Shown here one piece after another: positions 16,731 to 23,553 of a stretch of DNA of 33,222 nucleotides. Under the pieces are notes generated by a model. It was not told the origin of the DNA and did not search any database. It saw nothing but the letters and a program-made list of their open reading frames with translations. Position numbers and translations under genes: made by a program. This stretch comes from Nitrospirota bacterium (GTDB lineage: Bacteria; Nitrospirota; Thermodesulfovibrionia; Thermodesulfovibrionales; UBA6898), in the NCBI GenBank assembly GCA_021814475.1, contig JAKAIE010000035.1:1-33222 (forward strand), written 5' to 3'. Position 1 is the stretch's first letter, and the number at the start of each line of letters is the position of its first letter.

Positions 16731-17457
16731 GTAACACCTGCCTGATAATGGTATTGTAGGCGCCGTCTTTCTTCATGTCTCTTATGGCATGAGCCAGTCT
16801 CGGCACCAGATCCGCGTGTTTCTTATGGAGATGCAGGTACATCTCCCTTACCGCCAGCGGGGGCCGCAGCGGGTAAATATCTCGATAGTTCAGCTCCCTG
16901 AGCAGGGCTGCTCCCTGCGAGAGGTCATAGACTATGGCGTCGACCCTGTCCGAATGCAGGAGGTCAAAGAGAAGACGTTCGTCCCGCACCTTCATCAGTG
17001 ATTTCGTGCCCGTAATATTTGCCTCGAGTATCTTCCAGCCGCGCACGATGGCGACATTATACGGCTTAAGGCTGTCCCAGCCTCGCGGCTTGAAATGCAA
17101 GTTCTTTGTGAAGACGACAAATTCAAATTTCAATACGCTTTCCGGAACCGGGAGCAGATTGGGATAAAATTTACCTATTTCCTTTATCCGGGCATAATTC
17201 CCGTCGTCTATCCCCTCGTCGGCATTGATAAGCGCCCTTTCCGAGGGAAGATGCACAAGGCGCATCGGGACGCCGATGCGCCTAAAGGCTTCTTTGACCA
17301 CCCGGTCGCCGATTCCGCGCTGGTCCGGGGCAGAATCAGGCGGGATATCGGCGGTGTTGAGCACGAGCGCTGTTTGTGATGACGCGCCCGGAGCCGGGAC
17401 CTGGACAAAGACCGTTGCCAGCATGACAAAAGCAATGATTGTCAGGCTCTTTTTCAT
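16714..17457 (-). CDS. Periplasmic solute-binding protein, family 3-like
   Basis: 247 residues from the ATG at 17457 (an upstream ATG at 17481 is possible, but neither has a strong Shine-Dalgarno). Signal peptide KKSLTIIAFVMLATVFVQVPAPGA. The mature part follows the ABC-type extracellular solute-binding family 3 plan: RGIGDRVVKEAFRRIGVPM near the start, LPSERALINADEGIDDG, FVVFTKN at the hinge, SLKPYNVAIVRGWKI, then LLHSDRVDAIVYD. There are no permease or ATPase genes here; instead the gene overlaps a hybrid kinase, so it probably acts in sensing. Ligand unknown, perhaps an amino acid or small organic anion. Confidence 0.8.
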   Translation of the reverse strand: MKKSLTIIAFVMLATVFVQVPAPGASSQTALVLNTADIPPDSAPDQRGIGDRVVKEAFRRIGVPMRLVHLPSERALINADEGIDDGNYARIKEIGKFYPNLLPVPESVLKFEFVVFTKNLHFKPRGWDSLKPYNVAIVRGWKILEANITGTKSLMKVRDERLLFDLLHSDRVDAIVYDLSQGAALLRELNYRDIYPLRPPLAVREMYLHLHKKHADLVPRLAHAIRDMKKDGAYNTIIRQVLHDHAK

Positions 17458-17629
17458 TTCGGTTCCGGACAGACTCTTCATTAAGTAGATCGTATGAGTT
17501 TTTAAAGGGGGCGTCAACAGATTAATGCCAGAGCCGGGGACTGCCCGGGCGGACAGCCGGCGACAAGTTTTATCCTGACCTGATATAAGATCGCAGTAAG
17601 GATACCTTCCCGGGATAGCGAGGCGGAAA

Positions 17630-17962
17630 TCAGCCGCCTTTGCCTTTCAGGTAGTCCCCGAGCAGGCCCCTGCTGTGTTCGTCCTCGTGGCAGTAGGCGC
17701 AGAGGTTTTCCCAGTTTGAGCCGTCGGGGGGATTGTTGCTGTGGTTGCCGTCCCGGTGATGCACGGTAAGCAGATGGCGATCTTTCTCCTCGAACTCTCT
17801 TCCGCACTTAGCGCAGATCAGCCCATGCAGTTTCAGGGAGCGTTCCCTGTAATCCTCTGCCGGATGGACAGCATTTTTCAGTTCCCTTACGATCTCTTCG
17901 ACAGACTTTCCCTTTGACGCGTTCAGGGTCCTTTTCGATGATGCATAGCGGGGACGCCTCAT
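17630..17962 (-). CDS. HNH endonuclease, YajD-like
   Basis: 110 residues from the ATG at 17962 (GAGG upstream); the frame runs open to 18064, but that stretch lacks family resemblance. It contains CAKCGREF, LTVHHRDGNHSNNPPDGSNWENLCAYCHEDEH, i.e. two CxxC zinc pairs and the HH...N...H residues of HNH nucleases, in the arrangement of YajD. YajD-like proteins are small cytoplasmic HNH proteins with no settled role. It is divergent from the selenopeptide locus and shares its 185-bp upstream region. Confidence 0.85.
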   Translation of the reverse strand: MRRPRYASSKRTLNASKGKSVEEIVRELKNAVHPAEDYRERSLKLHGLICAKCGREFEEKDRHLLTVHHRDGNHSNNPPDGSNWENLCAYCHEDEHSRGLLGDYLKGKGG

Positions 17963-18057
17963 ATAAGCTTGTCCTCTTCCACGATTCCTATTATATACCG
18001 CTTCTATGGCGCATTGAGCGATTGCAGCGCCGGGGAGGTTCTGTAGTCCTAATCCTA

Positions 18058-18085
18058 TTGACATGCCGTGAATAGCTGGTAAGAT
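18058..18085 (+). promoter_or_regulatory. Promoter candidate for the selenopeptide gene
   Basis: TTGACA (18058-18063), a 16-base spacer, TAAGAT (18080-18085). The predicted start of transcription falls in the GATAGAT dyad at 18092-18108, about 60 bp before the peptide ATG. Confidence 0.5.
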
Positions 18086-18091
18086 CAGATT

Positions 18092-18108
18092 GATAGATTG
18101 TATCTATC
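18092..18108. promoter_or_regulatory. Operator-like dyad GATAGAT-TGT-ATCTATC
   Basis: A perfect 7-3-7 inverted repeat just downstream of the -10 candidate and between divergent genes. Position and symmetry suit a repressor site; a 5-prime leader hairpin is the alternative. Confidence 0.5.
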
Positions 18109-18147
18109 TGAGCCAACAGATCCATAGGCAGAAGGGAGGTGAAGAGG

Positions 18148-18327
18148 ATGAAAAAGGCTATGTCCGAAAAGGCCCTGGCCCGGGAGGCTTCATTCTGGGA
18201 ACGCCTGAAGAAGGCGGCAGGGGAAAATCCCGGTAAGGTATGCCACAAGTGAAAGGGCTGAAAGAGCTGACGTTGCCGGTCTGGCAACAACGTGATGAAC
18301 GGCAGATATGCCGGTGCATGTTCATGA
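18148..18327 (+). CDS. Candidate tri-selenocysteine RiPP precursor peptide (reads through three UGA codons)
   Basis: ATG with GGAGG 8 bases upstream opens a frame of 34 codons, then in-frame TGA codons at 18250, 18259 and 18268, each followed by Lys or Arg and spaced three codons apart, before a TGA at 18325. Read with Sec (U), the product is 59 residues: a charged, helical leader (1-31, ending AAGENPGKV), then a core with Cys32, Sec35, Sec38, Sec41 and Cys43 in the order CHK-UKG-UKS-URC, a short tail and Cys58. The CxxUxxUxxUxC regularity and a following radical SAM/SPASM gene are typical of modified Cys-rich peptides. A SECIS-like hairpin with a GGUCU loop overlaps the end of the core. SelD in this window is itself a Sec protein. 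If UGA were a normal stop, the product would be a 34-residue peptide with one Cys. I recall a described class of Sec-containing radical-SAM peptides (SbtA/SbtM names) but cannot show membership. Readthrough is inference. Confidence 0.7.
18272..18288 (+). promoter_or_regulatory. bSECIS-like hairpin
   Basis: GTTGCC-GGTCT-GGCAAC: a six-base perfect stem with loop GGUCU. The SelB-binding apical loop of the E. coli fdhF SECIS is AGGUCU, on a stem with similar bases. Between each TGA and the loop lie 25, 16 and 7 bases; in fdhF it is about 18, so the first two fit best and the third would rely on a shared element. ACGT on both sides (18270-18273 and 18290-18293) can extend the stem past a bulge. 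Confidence 0.65.
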
Positions 18328-18328
18328 T

Positions 18329-18373
18329 CAGATATGCTGAAAGGACATCGCCGCATATCTGCTTTTCTTTTTC
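18329..18373 (+). terminator. Terminator/attenuator between peptide and maturase
   Basis: CAGATATGC (18329-18337) pairs with GCATATCTG (18353-18361), followed by CTTTTCTTTTTC. A second copy of CAGATATGC lies at 18303-18311, inside the readthrough part of the peptide frame, and can pair with the same 3-prime arm (10 bp). The competing arms and the position just after the final TGA suggest that translation through the UGA codons may influence termination ahead of the radical SAM gene. Confidence 0.55.
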
Positions 18374-18421
18374 GCTGTCCCGAAGGTCAAGGCGTGAAAT
18401 ACAATAATCAAGGTACATACT

Positions 18422-19471
18422 ATGCCGGTACACAACGCGTTTGAATTTTTTATCCAGCTGCACCTTACCGAACGATGCAATCTCCGGTGCACCCACTGTT
18501 ATCAGCAGGAAGGCAGAACGAACGAGATGTCGCTCCCCGAAGTAGCGGAACTGGCGGAAGAGACCGCCGACATGATCGGGGCGTGGCAAGAGGCGTACGG
18601 CATCGGGATCTCTTCGAGCTTCAATGTGACAGGTGGTGAACCTTTCCTCAGGCCGGATCTCTTCGAGGTGCTGGAAGAGCTGAACGGCCGGGGTTTTGAT
18701 CTGTATCTCCTGACGAACGGCATACTCGTGGACAGGGAAAAGGCGTCCCGTCTGGCGAACCTGGTGAAAGGGGTCCAGATCAGCATCGAAGGACCGGAGA
18801 CGGTCCATGACAGCATACGGGGGCGCGGCAGTTTTGCCTCGACGATGAAAGGCGTGCGCTCTGTCGTGGACGCTGGGATCGAACTGACACTGAACACCAC
18901 CCTATCCAGAGTGAACGCGCCGCATTTTTCCGGGATAATCGATCTGGCCTCCTCTCTCGGAGCGCGGAGGCTCGGTTTTTCGAGACTCGTGCCTGCGGGA
19001 AGCGGCCGGCAGATGCGGGACAGGACGCTCGGAAGGGAAGAAGTGAAGGCCCTGTATCAGGAGATCTTTTCGCGCGACACAGGGGGCCTGCGGATCGTCA
19101 CGGGAGACCCGGTAGCTTCCCAGCTCAGGGCTTCCTCTTCCGCGGACAATGTCTCTGATAATGGTGATGAGTGGCCATCCGGCGGATGCGCTGCAGGTGT
19201 CTCGGGCCTGACCATTCTGCCCGACGGTACTGTCACCCCCTGCAGGAGGATGCCGATACCCATAGGCAATGTGCGTCAGGACTCCCTCCGGGAGATATGG
19301 GCGACATCGGGAATTCTGAACAACCTCAGAAATAAATCGAAATACGGCGGGAAGTGCGGGAGATGCGCGAAATGGGCCGCCTGCAGGGGCTGCAGGGCTA
19401 TCGCCTATGCCTTTTCCCGGGATGCAGGCGAGGGAAACTGCCTTTCAGAGGACCCGCAGTGTTTTCTCTGA
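18422..19471 (+). CDS. Radical SAM/SPASM peptide-maturase-like protein
   Basis: 349 residues, cytoplasmic. The radical SAM cluster motif is C19-x3-C23-x2-C26 (ERCNLRCTHCYQ), with SAM-binding NVTGGEP and the strand QISIEGPETVHDSIRG. The C-terminus is a SPASM domain: GGCAAGVSGLTILPDGTVTPCRR, GNVRQDSLREIW, then KCGRCAKWAACRGCRAIAYA and a last Cys pair, enough for two auxiliary Fe-S clusters. Enzymes of this build modify ribosomal peptides (thioether, C-C or epimer products) or cofactor precursors. The small gene just upstream, with a CxxUxxUxxUxC core, is the obvious substrate. The ATG at 18422 is the first in-frame start after a stop at 18395; AAGG lies 9-10 bases before. No exporter or protease is adjacent. 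Family certain, substrate inferred. Confidence 0.85.
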   Translation: MPVHNAFEFFIQLHLTERCNLRCTHCYQQEGRTNEMSLPEVAELAEETADMIGAWQEAYGIGISSSFNVTGGEPFLRPDLFEVLEELNGRGFDLYLLTNGILVDREKASRLANLVKGVQISIEGPETVHDSIRGRGSFASTMKGVRSVVDAGIELTLNTTLSRVNAPHFSGIIDLASSLGARRLGFSRLVPAGSGRQMRDRTLGREEVKALYQEIFSRDTGGLRIVTGDPVASQLRASSSADNVSDNGDEWPSGGCAAGVSGLTILPDGTVTPCRRMPIPIGNVRQDSLREIWATSGILNNLRNKSKYGGKCGRCAKWAACRGCRAIAYAFSRDAGEGNCLSEDPQCFL

Positions 19472-19589
19472 GTAGGTGCGCGGCTGAGAACCGCTTGAGG
19501 GCCATATTTTTTTGAGATAAGATGAGCATGATCCGGCGGATACGAAAACCGGTCAAAGATATACATTGCGAAAACAGGAGGAAAACGGG

Positions 19590-20120
19590 ATGAAAAAATG
19601 GGCAGTAGATTCTGATCACTCGGTGGCTGCGTTTTCGATCAGGCATATGATGATCGCTCATGTGCGCGGCCAGTTCAACAGTATGGAGGGCGTCATTCAC
19701 TTCGATCCGCCCGATGTCGCCGGGGCGTCGGTGGAACTGCTGATCGGGGCAGCGAGTGTGGTGACAGGGATACAGAAACGGGACGACCACCTGAGGAGTT
19801 CCGATTTTCTCGATGTCGCTGCATATCCGAGGATCACGTTCAAAAGCAGCCGCATCGAACCTCTCGGGGGCAGTCGTGCAAGGGTGACCGGCGACCTGAC
19901 GATGCACGGGGTGACGAAGCAGGTGACTGTGGATGCCGAATTCTCGGGTCCGGTGAAGGACCCGTTCGGCGATGACGTCAGCATGGGGTTCAGCACCTCG
20001 GCAGTGATAAACCGCGAGGACTATGGCATCACCTGGAACCAGCCGATGGAGAACAACGGCATCATGCTCGGCCGTGAGGTCATACTGATGATAGACCTGG
20101 AAGCTGACCTCGTAAAATAG
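19590..20120 (+). CDS. YceI family protein
   Basis: 176 residues from the ATG at 19590, preceded by AGGAGGAAAA; a TTG 24 bases earlier is in frame but unlikely. The YceI lipocalin-like fold is recognised from WAVDSDHSVAAFSIRHMMIAHVRGQF at the start, KRDDHLRSSDFLDVAAYPRITFKS in the middle and GDLTMHGVTKQVTVDAEF and FSTSAVINREDYGI after. YceI proteins bind isoprenoids or similar lipids, and many are periplasmic; this one has no signal peptide, so it is cytoplasmic. It is 3 bp before the flavoprotein gene and probably co-translated with it. Confidence 0.9.
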   Translation: MKKWAVDSDHSVAAFSIRHMMIAHVRGQFNSMEGVIHFDPPDVAGASVELLIGAASVVTGIQKRDDHLRSSDFLDVAAYPRITFKSSRIEPLGGSRARVTGDLTMHGVTKQVTVDAEFSGPVKDPFGDDVSMGFSTSAVINREDYGITWNQPMENNGIMLGREVILMIDLEADLVK

Positions 20121-20123
20121 CGC

Positions 20124-21488
20124 ATGAGAAAGTATGACGTGATAGTCATCGGGGCCGGAGACGTCGGCCTCGGCATAGTCTTCAGGGCCGCCTCCGGCGG
20201 CCGGAAGGTCGCTCTGATAGATAAGGGGAACCCGGGAGGGACCTGCATCAATAACGGCTGTGTGCCTTCCAAGACCCTGATCTACACCGCCGACAGGATA
20301 ACCGAGATCAGGGAGGCTTCCCGGTTCGGCATCCGCGCCGTCATCGATGCTATAGACTTCGGGGAGGTGATGGGGAGGATGCGCCGCGCGGTCGAAAACG
20401 GCAGGAATGCGATAGCATCGGCGCTGGAGGAGACCGAAGGTCTGGATTTTCTGAAAGGACAATGCCATTTTCTCGACAGCCATACGCTCTATCTCGGGGG
20501 AGAGAAGATCAGGGGCAGGAAGATCTTTATCGCCTCCGGCGCCCGCCCTCTGATCCCGGATATTCAAGGGCTGGAGGAGACAGGCTATCTGACGAATGAG
20601 ACGGTGTTGGATCTCGAAAAGAGGCCGGAGAGCCTGATAATCATAGGAGGCGGTTTCGTCGGGCTTGAGTACGCCCACTTCTTTTCGGCCCTAGGCACGA
20701 AGGTGACCCTGGTGCAGCGCGGCGCCACGCTTCTGCCGTCGGAGGATCCCGAGATATCCGGGCTGCTGAAGGCCGGCATTACTGGTAAGGTGGAACTGCT
20801 TCTGGGGTGGCACCCCCGCGAGGCAAGGCGGGGTGGGACAGGCTGCGCGCTGGAGTTGAAGGATACCGCAGGAGATGCGGTGCGCGAGATATCCGCGGAG
20901 AAGCTGATGATCGCCGCCGGCAGAAGATCGAATGCGGATCTCCTGAGAGTGGAAGAGGCGGGGATAGAGACCGACAGCCGGGGGTTCGTCAGGGTCAACG
21001 ACTTCCTGCAGACGAACATTCGGCATATCTGGGCGGCCGGGGACGCGACAGGCAGGGCGATGTTCACCCACGCGGGTGACAGGGCGGCAGAGCTGGCCTG
21101 GCATAACGCCCTGCGCAGGAAGAAGATCGCTATGGATTTTGAATCCGTACCCCATGCTGTGTATACCTTCCCCCAGGTGGCTTCGGTCGGCCTGACCGAA
21201 GAGGCGGCGCGGAAGAAACACGATATCCTTGTAGGCCGCGCCCGTTATTCGGATATCGTCATGGGCGAGGCGATGATGGAGGAAGAAGGCCTGGCCAAGG
21301 CGGTCGTGGAAAAGGATACCGGGAGGATACTCGGATTTCATATCATAGGGCCTCATGCCTCGATCCTGATCCAGGAGGTCGTCAACGTCATCGGGAAAAA
21401 GGGAGGACTCGAAGAGATCACCGGCCGCATGCATATATTCCCGGCCCTGTCGAATATCGTGACGGAGGTCCTGGGGAATATCGGATAG
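20124..21488 (+). CDS. Dihydrolipoamide dehydrogenase-like flavoprotein disulfide reductase
   Basis: 454 residues. FAD-binding VIGAGDVGLGIVFRAA at the N-terminus, redox disulfide GGTCINNGCVPSKTLIY, NAD-binding IIIGGGFVGLEYAHFFSALG, second FAD motif NIRHIWAAGDATGRAMFTHAG, and a dimerisation domain ending in MHIFPALSNIVTEVLG. The lipoamide-dehydrogenase HP-x-L-S-E is here HIFPALSNI, so the His is kept in a shifted context and the usual Glu is replaced by Asn; the last residues lack the Cys pair of mercuric reductase. It therefore belongs to the class I disulfide reductases but its substrate is unclear; no lipoyl enzymes are nearby. A strong terminator follows. Confidence 0.8.
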   Translation: MRKYDVIVIGAGDVGLGIVFRAASGGRKVALIDKGNPGGTCINNGCVPSKTLIYTADRITEIREASRFGIRAVIDAIDFGEVMGRMRRAVENGRNAIASALEETEGLDFLKGQCHFLDSHTLYLGGEKIRGRKIFIASGARPLIPDIQGLEETGYLTNETVLDLEKRPESLIIIGGGFVGLEYAHFFSALGTKVTLVQRGATLLPSEDPEISGLLKAGITGKVELLLGWHPREARRGGTGCALELKDTAGDAVREISAEKLMIAAGRRSNADLLRVEEAGIETDSRGFVRVNDFLQTNIRHIWAAGDATGRAMFTHAGDRAAELAWHNALRRKKIAMDFESVPHAVYTFPQVASVGLTEEAARKKHDILVGRARYSDIVMGEAMMEEEGLAKAVVEKDTGRILGFHIIGPHASILIQEVVNVIGKKGGLEEITGRMHIFPALSNIVTEVLGNIG

Positions 21489-21508
21489 CGGACAGAAAAA
21501 GCGGGCAT

Positions 21509-21543
21509 AAAAGAGGGCGCCGTGATGCAGGGCGCCCTCTTTT
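21509..21543. terminator. Bidirectional intrinsic terminator
   Basis: AAAAGAGGGCGCC and GGCGCCCTCTTTT are perfect 13-base arms with a 9-base loop, between convergent genes ending at 21488 and 21577. U runs appear on both strands, so it can end both transcripts. Confidence 0.9.
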
Positions 21544-21576
21544 CCTGTTCCATAATTGACAATAAATAATGCTGTC

Positions 21577-22458
21577 TCAGTCTTTCAGGTGGCGTGACAG
21601 GAACGCCGCCAGTCCTTCCCTGTAAATGCGCCCTGATAAAAGGAACCCGTCATTATGTCCTCCCGCTATCCTGAGAAACTCTTTTGGCCCGCCCGCCTTT
21701 TCGAAGAGTCTCATCCCCTGCTCAAACGGGACGATCTCGTCGTCAGGGCTGTGGATGAACAGCTTAGGGATCAGTATCCGGGAGACCTTGCTGATCGAGG
21801 AATACCTGTACCTGGATATCAGTCTCACCGGAAGATGGGGGAAGAAACTGGCCCCGAGGTCAGGCACAGAGGTGAAGGCGGACTCCATGATCAGAAGCCC
21901 GGCCTTCCTGCGCAGGGCGGTCTCGGCGGCAACCGCACTGCCGAGGGAGCGTCCGAAGAGAATTATTCTCTCCGGCGGTACGCGAAGAGTGTAGGCAAGA
22001 TATCCCCATGCAGCCTCCGCGTCCCTGTACGTGCCCTCCTCGTCTGGCGCTCCCGCGCTCTTTCCGTATCCGCGGTAATCGAATATCAGGACCCCGAGGC
22101 CGAGGTCGTGAAATATCCTGATCGAGTCAAGCCGGTCGGATATATTGCCGGCATTTCCATGACAGAAAAGGAGGTATCCGCGCGCATTCTCCGCAGGCAC
22201 GTCCCACGCAGAGATATATATGCCATCCGTTGTCATGAGCGTGACTTCCCGGTAATTCAGGCCGACATCCCGCGGCGTGGCAGTAAGGTCTCTTGAGGGG
22301 AAGTAGAGCATGCTGCCCTGTTTTGCGTAGACATAGACGACCAGGAGCAGATATCCGGCGGCGAGCCCGGCAAAAAGCAGCAGGAGCATTCTCTTCATCG
22401 TCCCGGCAAGACGGCTCAGGTCCCCTGGGGGCCGGGTTGTCTTCCCTGTGATATTCAT
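21577..22458 (-). CDS. Alpha/beta hydrolase, membrane-anchored BEM46-like
   Basis: 293 residues. An N-terminal membrane segment (about 22-45, LLLLFAGLAAGYLLLVVYVY) is followed by an alpha/beta hydrolase fold: LLFCHGNAGNISDR oxyanion region, LIFDYRGYGKSAG, the nucleophile elbow FGRSLGSA (Ser), SPDDEIVPFE (Asp) and AGGHNDGF (His), a complete triad. This matches BEM46/YfhR-type hydrolases, whose substrates are largely unknown. The ATG at 22458 or at 22398 (MKRMLLL) could be the start; neither has a good Shine-Dalgarno. It shares a terminator with the opposite-strand operon. I cannot link it to its neighbours. Confidence 0.8.
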   Translation of the reverse strand: MNITGKTTRPPGDLSRLAGTMKRMLLLLFAGLAAGYLLLVVYVYAKQGSMLYFPSRDLTATPRDVGLNYREVTLMTTDGIYISAWDVPAENARGYLLFCHGNAGNISDRLDSIRIFHDLGLGVLIFDYRGYGKSAGAPDEEGTYRDAEAAWGYLAYTLRVPPERIILFGRSLGSAVAAETALRRKAGLLIMESAFTSVPDLGASFFPHLPVRLISRYRYSSISKVSRILIPKLFIHSPDDEIVPFEQGMRLFEKAGGPKEFLRIAGGHNDGFLLSGRIYREGLAAFLSRHLKD

Positions 22459-22576
22459 ATTCAGCGGCGCGATAAGGGAAGTGTATCATATGAGCGGATC
22501 TTTGGCGAGTTTCCGGGGCCGCGCCTGCGCGACCCCGGAAGAATGGCATGCCTGTTTCGTCACTTTTTCCGCCGGC

Positions 22577-23002
22577 CTACCGGGCCCGCAGCCCGCGCCA
22601 GATAGGAAGACAGGTTGAAGGATCCCTCAGCTGAAGCGTCTGCCCGTCTATCGTGATCGACAGGATCACCTTCTGGGTGGTGTAGATCACCCCGGAAGCA
22701 ACGACGGATACGAACTCTCCAAGGTCGGGTCGGTCTATGTTATTGGCATCCCAGTACCAGACGGGTCCCAGGCCGAATACCGTAACTGTTCCGCTATCCC
22801 CCTCTATCGTCAGGCCCGCCCCCGGGACCCATGCCCCGGTGACAATGCCCGTAATTGTTTCAGGGCTGCCGACACAGATGTTCTGCGCGAAGGTCTGCTG
22901 ATGCAAGGCCTGGCCCTGGGAAGCGCCAGGACCCGCGGCGAATGCGGTCTGACCCAATGCTATGACAACGAAGAGAGACAGTACGATCAGGTTTTTCTTC
23001 AT
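22577..23002 (-). CDS. Small secreted OB-fold-like protein, LRD-x4-P-x-W motif
   Basis: 141 residues with a signal peptide (KKNLIVLSLFVVIALGQTAFAA). The mature part has a beta-rich domain (ETITGIVTGAWVPGAGLTIEG, GEFVSVVASGVIY, KVILSITIDGQTL) resembling the small bacterial OB fold, then LRDPSTCLPIWRG at the C-terminus. The same LRD-x4-P-x-W-x-G ending occurs in the protein at 23554-24006, so the two are paralogues. Two Cys (43 and 132 roughly) could form a disulfide. It lies 30 bp after the Gly/Gln-rich gene and shares its sigma-54 promoter. No named family recognised. Confidence 0.65.
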   Translation of the reverse strand: MKKNLIVLSLFVVIALGQTAFAAGPGASQGQALHQQTFAQNICVGSPETITGIVTGAWVPGAGLTIEGDSGTVTVFGLGPVWYWDANNIDRPDLGEFVSVVASGVIYTTQKVILSITIDGQTLQLRDPSTCLPIWRGLRAR

Positions 23003-23032
23003 AATGATTTCCTTTCTATTGTGTGAGAGTTA

Positions 23033-23347
23033 TTATTTTCCAGTGGCGCCAGGTCCGAAACCGGTTCCATCCTGAGGTCTCGGCTGTGTGCCGTCTCCAT
23101 ATCCCCGCCCTGTCCCGTTTAGGGGGCGCACTGCGTTGCCGCTGCCGTATGTCCCCTGTCCGGGCTGATTCGTCCTTATGCCGGCCCGAGGATTCAGGCA
23201 TGATCCGTCCCTCAGTCTCAGGCCCTGCCCCTGGCCCTGGCCGCCGCCTCTGCCCTGGCTGTTCCACGCCACCGCGTCCGATGCGATGAAACTGCCCGCC
23301 ATTGTAAGGGCGAGGATCCCCGCTGCGATGCCCTTTCCTTTTTTCAT
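23033..23347 (-). CDS. Gly/Gln-rich small secreted protein
   Basis: 104 residues from the ATG at 23347, fixed by GGAGGTGA 6 bases upstream; the frame is open further to 23593 but that part is non-coding. A signal peptide (GIAAGILALTMAGSFIASDAVA) precedes a low-complexity Gly/Gln/Arg region, GRGGGQGQGQG, then LRLRDGSCLNP and repeated PxxGTGxG units (RPLNGTGRGYGDGTQ, RPQDGTGFGPGATG). It is probably a disordered periplasmic protein; comparable ZraP-type stress proteins sit beside ZraSR-like systems, which is only an analogy. It is preceded by a sigma-54 promoter and two GTGCA dyads. Confidence 0.7.
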   Translation of the reverse strand: MKKGKGIAAGILALTMAGSFIASDAVAWNSQGRGGGQGQGQGLRLRDGSCLNPRAGIRTNQPGQGTYGSGNAVRPLNGTGRGYGDGTQPRPQDGTGFGPGATGK

Positions 23348-23393
23348 CTGGTTCACCTCCTTTCTCTGAAAATGCAGATCTGTCAAAGGTTGA

Positions 23394-23408
23394 GCAAGGC
23401 GCGTACCA
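23394..23408 (-). promoter_or_regulatory. Sigma-54 promoter for the two secreted genes
   Basis: On the minus strand TGGTAC-N5-TTGC, one mismatch from TGGCAC-N5-TTGC, with the GG and GC spacing exact. It lies about 47 bp upstream of the ATG at 23347 and downstream of the dyads at 23484-23529. Confidence 0.75.
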
Positions 23409-23483
23409 GTGGTTTTCGGCTGTATAAAGGCTTGTGAAATTGCGTGAAATGAAGGAGATGAGGGGAAAGGGGTTTCCCCGTCA

Positions 23484-23498
23484 GTGCAGATCCTGCAC
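23484..23498. promoter_or_regulatory. Upstream activator dyad 1, GTGCAG-ATC-CTGCAC
   Basis: A perfect 6-3-6 dyad centred about 110 bp upstream of the expected start of transcription from the sigma-54 promoter at 23394-23408, a standard distance for NtrC-type binding sites. Its partner is 31 bp away, three helical turns. GTGCAGTGCAG (23500-23510) adds half-sites between them. Confidence 0.65.
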
Positions 23499-23514
23499 CG
23501 TGCAGTGCAGGGGA

Positions 23515-23529
23515 GTGCAATTATTGCAC
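23515..23529. promoter_or_regulatory. Upstream activator dyad 2, GTGCAA-TTA-TTGCAC
   Basis: A second perfect 6-3-6 dyad with the same GTGCA half-site. The pair is best explained as binding sites for the NtrC-family regulator encoded at 24063-25427. Confidence 0.65.
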
Positions 23530-23553
23530 GGGTCCGAAGCGGGGGCCGCAGTC

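Noticed and set aside
18325..18460. A fourth Sec codon at 18325 extending the peptide
   Set aside because: The extension would cross the terminator hairpin and T run and enter the radical SAM gene; it has no Cys/Sec periodicity.
17991..18808. Minus-strand open frames over the selenopeptide and the start of the radical SAM gene
   Set aside because: No domain resemblance; they oppose clear radical SAM motifs and the SECIS-like region, so they are shadows.
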